A stretch of 64,000 nucleotides of DNA from Myroides odoratus DSM 2801 (GTDB taxonomy: Bacteria; Bacteroidota; Bacteroidia; Flavobacteriales; Flavobacteriaceae). The stretch lies in the NCBI RefSeq assembly GCF_000243275.1, contig NZ_CM001437.1, forward strand, positions 1,889,882 through 1,953,881, in the 5' to 3' direction. Of the stretch, positions 61,986 to 64,000 are shown in pieces. The position numbers were made by a program, and so were the translations under genes. Within the stretch, counting starts at the first letter, position 1; the number at the start of each line of letters is the position of its first letter. Under the pieces are notes generated by a model, which saw only the letters and a list, made by a program, of their open reading frames with translations, was not told the DNA's origin and did not search any database.

Positions 61986-62894
61986 TTACTTTATTCCTTG
62001 AAAATACACTTTATCGCGTTGGATTTTCTTGTATTTCAAAGGATACAAAAGGATATGAATTAAATGTACAATTGGTGAAATCAACCAAATAGCAACGAAT
62101 AGATACACATTGAAACACTTTAATAAAAAAGGTCTTCGTTGTGGGCTACTTTTCAAAATCAATGAAGACCAAATCCCAAATAGTCGATTGGCTTTGCGAT
62201 CCATTGACACCAAAAAATGGCGTACTTCTACTGCATCTTGTTGAATTAACTCTTCTTGTAATCCTTGATAATTAGTACTATATAAATATTTTCTTATTGT
62301 ATCGCCAAATCGCTTACTTGCCAAAATCTCTTCTGGTGTAATACCTGGCTTTGGTAATATTCCATAAACCTTGCGTTGTTTTCCGGAGAACATCCAGTCA
62401 ACAATCGTAATTACGCTTACTAAATTAATATTTCTATCCACAAGTGCAATATTGCCAACCAATATACCGGATACGGCTTGAATTTGCTTTTTCAATTTTT
62501 CTTGTGCCATGATCCACATGTTTCGACTTCCACTAACTGTTACCACAGGTGTATGGGCTAGTAGTTGTTTCGCATAATCGCTTTTCATGAAAGAATTAAT
62601 AGGGATAGAAGGCGTTAAATACCATACTTGGTAACCAAGTATAACTAAATCGTATGTAGCACCTAAAATAGCCTCAGACGGCGCTATAAGGGGTTGTTCT
62701 ATTTGTTTGAACGATTCTGGAAAAGCATCAAAGAAAGCTGCTTTCTTCCAAGGAAAAGCATATGGCTTCTCCATTTCAATATCATACCACGTTACATCAA
62801 TGGCTTCATCCTGAACGAGAGGACTCACCAATTGATCTAATACCCGCTTTAACTGTCCGGATTGACTATAGTAAATAACTAATACACGCTTCAT
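61986..62894 (-). CDS. darA: Dialkylresorcinol condensing/aromatising enzyme (DarA-like)
   Basis: A 302-residue protein with an N-terminal flavodoxin-like fold: VLVIYYSQSGQLKRVLDQL is an FMN-phosphate-binding loop, and LVILGYQVWYLTPSIP and VVTVSGSRNMWIMAQEKL fit the second and third FMN loops. The C-terminus has a membrane-like helix (about residues 265-290). It matches what is recalled for DarA, which aromatises the DarB product to the dialkylresorcinol. Genes before and after are 5-6 bases away. Confidence 0.87.
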   Translation of the reverse strand: MKRVLVIYYSQSGQLKRVLDQLVSPLVQDEAIDVTWYDIEMEKPYAFPWKKAAFFDAFPESFKQIEQPLIAPSEAILGATYDLVILGYQVWYLTPSIPINSFMKSDYAKQLLAHTPVVTVSGSRNMWIMAQEKLKKQIQAVSGILVGNIALVDRNINLVSVITIVDWMFSGKQRKVYGILPKPGITPEEILASKRFGDTIRKYLYSTNYQGLQEELIQQDAVEVRHFLVSMDRKANRLFGIWSSLILKSSPQRRPFLLKCFNVYLFVAIWLISPIVHLIHILLYPLKYKKIQRDKVYFQGIK

Positions 62895-62900
62895 CGTCTT

Positions 62901-63788
62901 TTATTTAGTTTGGGATGGTTGTTCCCAAAAGTCGTAATAATTGAACCATTGTAAGGGATATTTTTTTACTATTTGCTCTACGCTAGAACAATACGATTGG
63001 AGCAGGTGTTGCGCATCGCGGTGTTTGACTTCTGCCCGTCGCGTATATAAATGATAGTGTAAATTTTGCTCTTTCATTACATATACATAGGCAACAGGTA
63101 CTTTCATACGCGATGCTATACTGAAGGGACCAGCAGGAAATACAGCTGATTCGCCTAAAAATTCTTCTTGTAAGGTTTTACTACCAGGGAAAAATCGATC
63201 CCCAGTAAAACAAATGATTTCATTATTTGACAAACAAGTATTAATCTCAAAAATATGAGACATATCCTCTCTCACAATAATAAAATTCAAATTCGTTTTA
63301 ATCGAAATTTGATCGAAATACGCTTTGATAAACGTGTGTTCTCGATCCGTTGTAACCAAATTAATTTGGCAATCAAAATCAATATCAGCAAAGAAATATT
63401 CAGCAACTTCAAAATTACCTACATGGGCGCTAATTAAAATAGCTCCTTTTTTTTCTGCTAGTAATTCTTTTAGAATTTCAATACCGTCAAAATCATAGGT
63501 AAATCGATTTCGCAATCCGATAGAAATTGCTGTTTTATCAATTAATACCTGACCAAATCTAAAATAGCTGGCATACATCATGACTATCGATTTCAATACT
63601 GAAAATCGATGTCTACGATGAAGATAATAATAAAGGGCTTTATTTGACTTCCAAGCGGTACTAAAATAGTAAAAAGCTACAAATATTAGAACACTATAAG
63701 CCGTTCTAATACCGAGCTTTTTTATACATAAAACGAAAATTTTATACCCGAGTAAATTACCTTTAGATTTTCCTTGCCATTGAGCCAT
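62901..63788 (-). CDS. LpxL/HtrB-like acyltransferase
   Basis: A 295-residue inner-membrane protein with one helix (about residues 27-45) and a lysophospholipid/lipid A acyltransferase domain. His122 and Glu127 in SAHVGNFEVAEYF form the HX4E catalytic pair. CFTGDRFFPGSKT and FPAGPFSIASRMKVP are further family motifs. It is usual in aryl polyene clusters, where it may join the polyene acid to a hydroxyl group. It lies 8 bases after the ACP gene. Confidence 0.88.
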   Translation of the reverse strand: MAQWQGKSKGNLLGYKIFVLCIKKLGIRTAYSVLIFVAFYYFSTAWKSNKALYYYLHRRHRFSVLKSIVMMYASYFRFGQVLIDKTAISIGLRNRFTYDFDGIEILKELLAEKKGAILISAHVGNFEVAEYFFADIDFDCQINLVTTDREHTFIKAYFDQISIKTNLNFIIVREDMSHIFEINTCLSNNEIICFTGDRFFPGSKTLQEEFLGESAVFPAGPFSIASRMKVPVAYVYVMKEQNLHYHLYTRRAEVKHRDAQHLLQSYCSSVEQIVKKYPLQWFNYYDFWEQPSQTK

Positions 63789-63796
63789 TGGTCATC

Positions 63797-64000
63797 TTAC
63801 TTTTGTGTAATCTTGCGTTCAATTAAATCATAGAAATCTTGAAAAGTAACTATAGCTGTAAAATCAGCTTCGACTAATTTAACGCCGAAATTTGATTCAA
63901 TTAACACCACCAAATCAACATAATCTAAACTATCTAAATTTAAGCTTTCTCTTAAATTATTTTCAGCTTCAATTACCTCTTGATCTACTTCAAACTCCTC
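63797..64000 (-). CDS. Acyl carrier protein, cut by the window edge (possibly DarC)
   Basis: The last 67 codons of an ACP gene whose start is beyond position 64000. The phosphopantetheine site is the Ser in LNLDSLDYVDLVVLIE, and the following helices fit the family. In dialkylresorcinol loci the ACP (DarC) accompanies DarA and DarB; the linkage here suggests that role, but the gene could also serve polyene synthesis. Confidence 0.9.
   Translation of the reverse strand, partial: EEFEVDQEVIEAENNLRESLNLDSLDYVDLVVLIESNFGVKLVEADFTAIVTFQDFYDLIERKITQK

Overview
The window looks like a chromosomal segment of an AT-rich member of the Flavobacteriaceae (phylum Bacteroidota), plausibly Myroides or a close relative. 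The reasons are promoter -7 boxes of the TAnnTTTG type, no recognisable Shine-Dalgarno sequences, several protein families restricted to flavobacteria, and a long flexirubin-type aryl polyene/dialkylresorcinol pigment cluster. The genus is an inference.

Layout. 1-2753: the 3' end of upp, two flavobacterial membrane proteins and purD. 2852-13349: a surface polysaccharide locus with an initiating sugar-phosphate transferase, UDP-glucuronate decarboxylase, glycosyltransferases, two polymerase/ligase-like membrane proteins, a Wzx flippase, rmlD/rmlC and a Wzz-like protein. One glycosyltransferase is split by a frameshift in a run of nine A, and RmlD ends early. 13351-22687: conserved housekeeping and envelope genes (a DUF6909-like protein, a GH3-like enzyme, an M23-like protein, tatA, tex, a DUF1294 protein, rpiB, an acyl-CoA synthetase). 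22688-23368: a gene-free stretch holding phased 11-bp repeats in inverted orientation. 23369-31022: rnr, a GIN-domain protein, a LysE-family exporter, tRNA-Pro, a G-rich minisatellite, tRNA-Cys, folB, glnS and three small envelope genes. 31127-38148: a haem-binding/P460 gene pair divergent from a membrane-anchored LytTR regulator, a stomatin-like protein, lipoproteins and gltX.

38252-64000: about 26 kb, all on the minus strand, forming most of a flexirubin-type pigment cluster. It contains an ACP (cut by the window edge), an LpxL-like acyltransferase, DarA- and DarB-like enzymes, hotdog dehydratase-like proteins, a BtrH-like acyltransferase, an ABC exporter, a thioesterase, four ketosynthase-fold proteins (two complete, one with Cys replaced by Asn, one half-length), a second ACP, a deacetylase, LolA, two tandem beta-barrel proteins, a GT2-DUF2062 glycosyltransferase, a giant MMPL/PlsC/methyltransferase-like fusion, a FAD oxidoreductase, a C45-type acyltransferase lipoprotein and an AMP-forming ligase. 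Together they would build an aryl polyene on ACP, build a dialkylresorcinol, join and tailor them, and move the product to the outer membrane. An internal terminator at about 48570-48595 and a promoter-like box near 48483 suggest at least two transcription units. The ammonia lyase expected to supply the aryl starter is not in the window.

Family names come from recognising motifs by eye; no database was searched.
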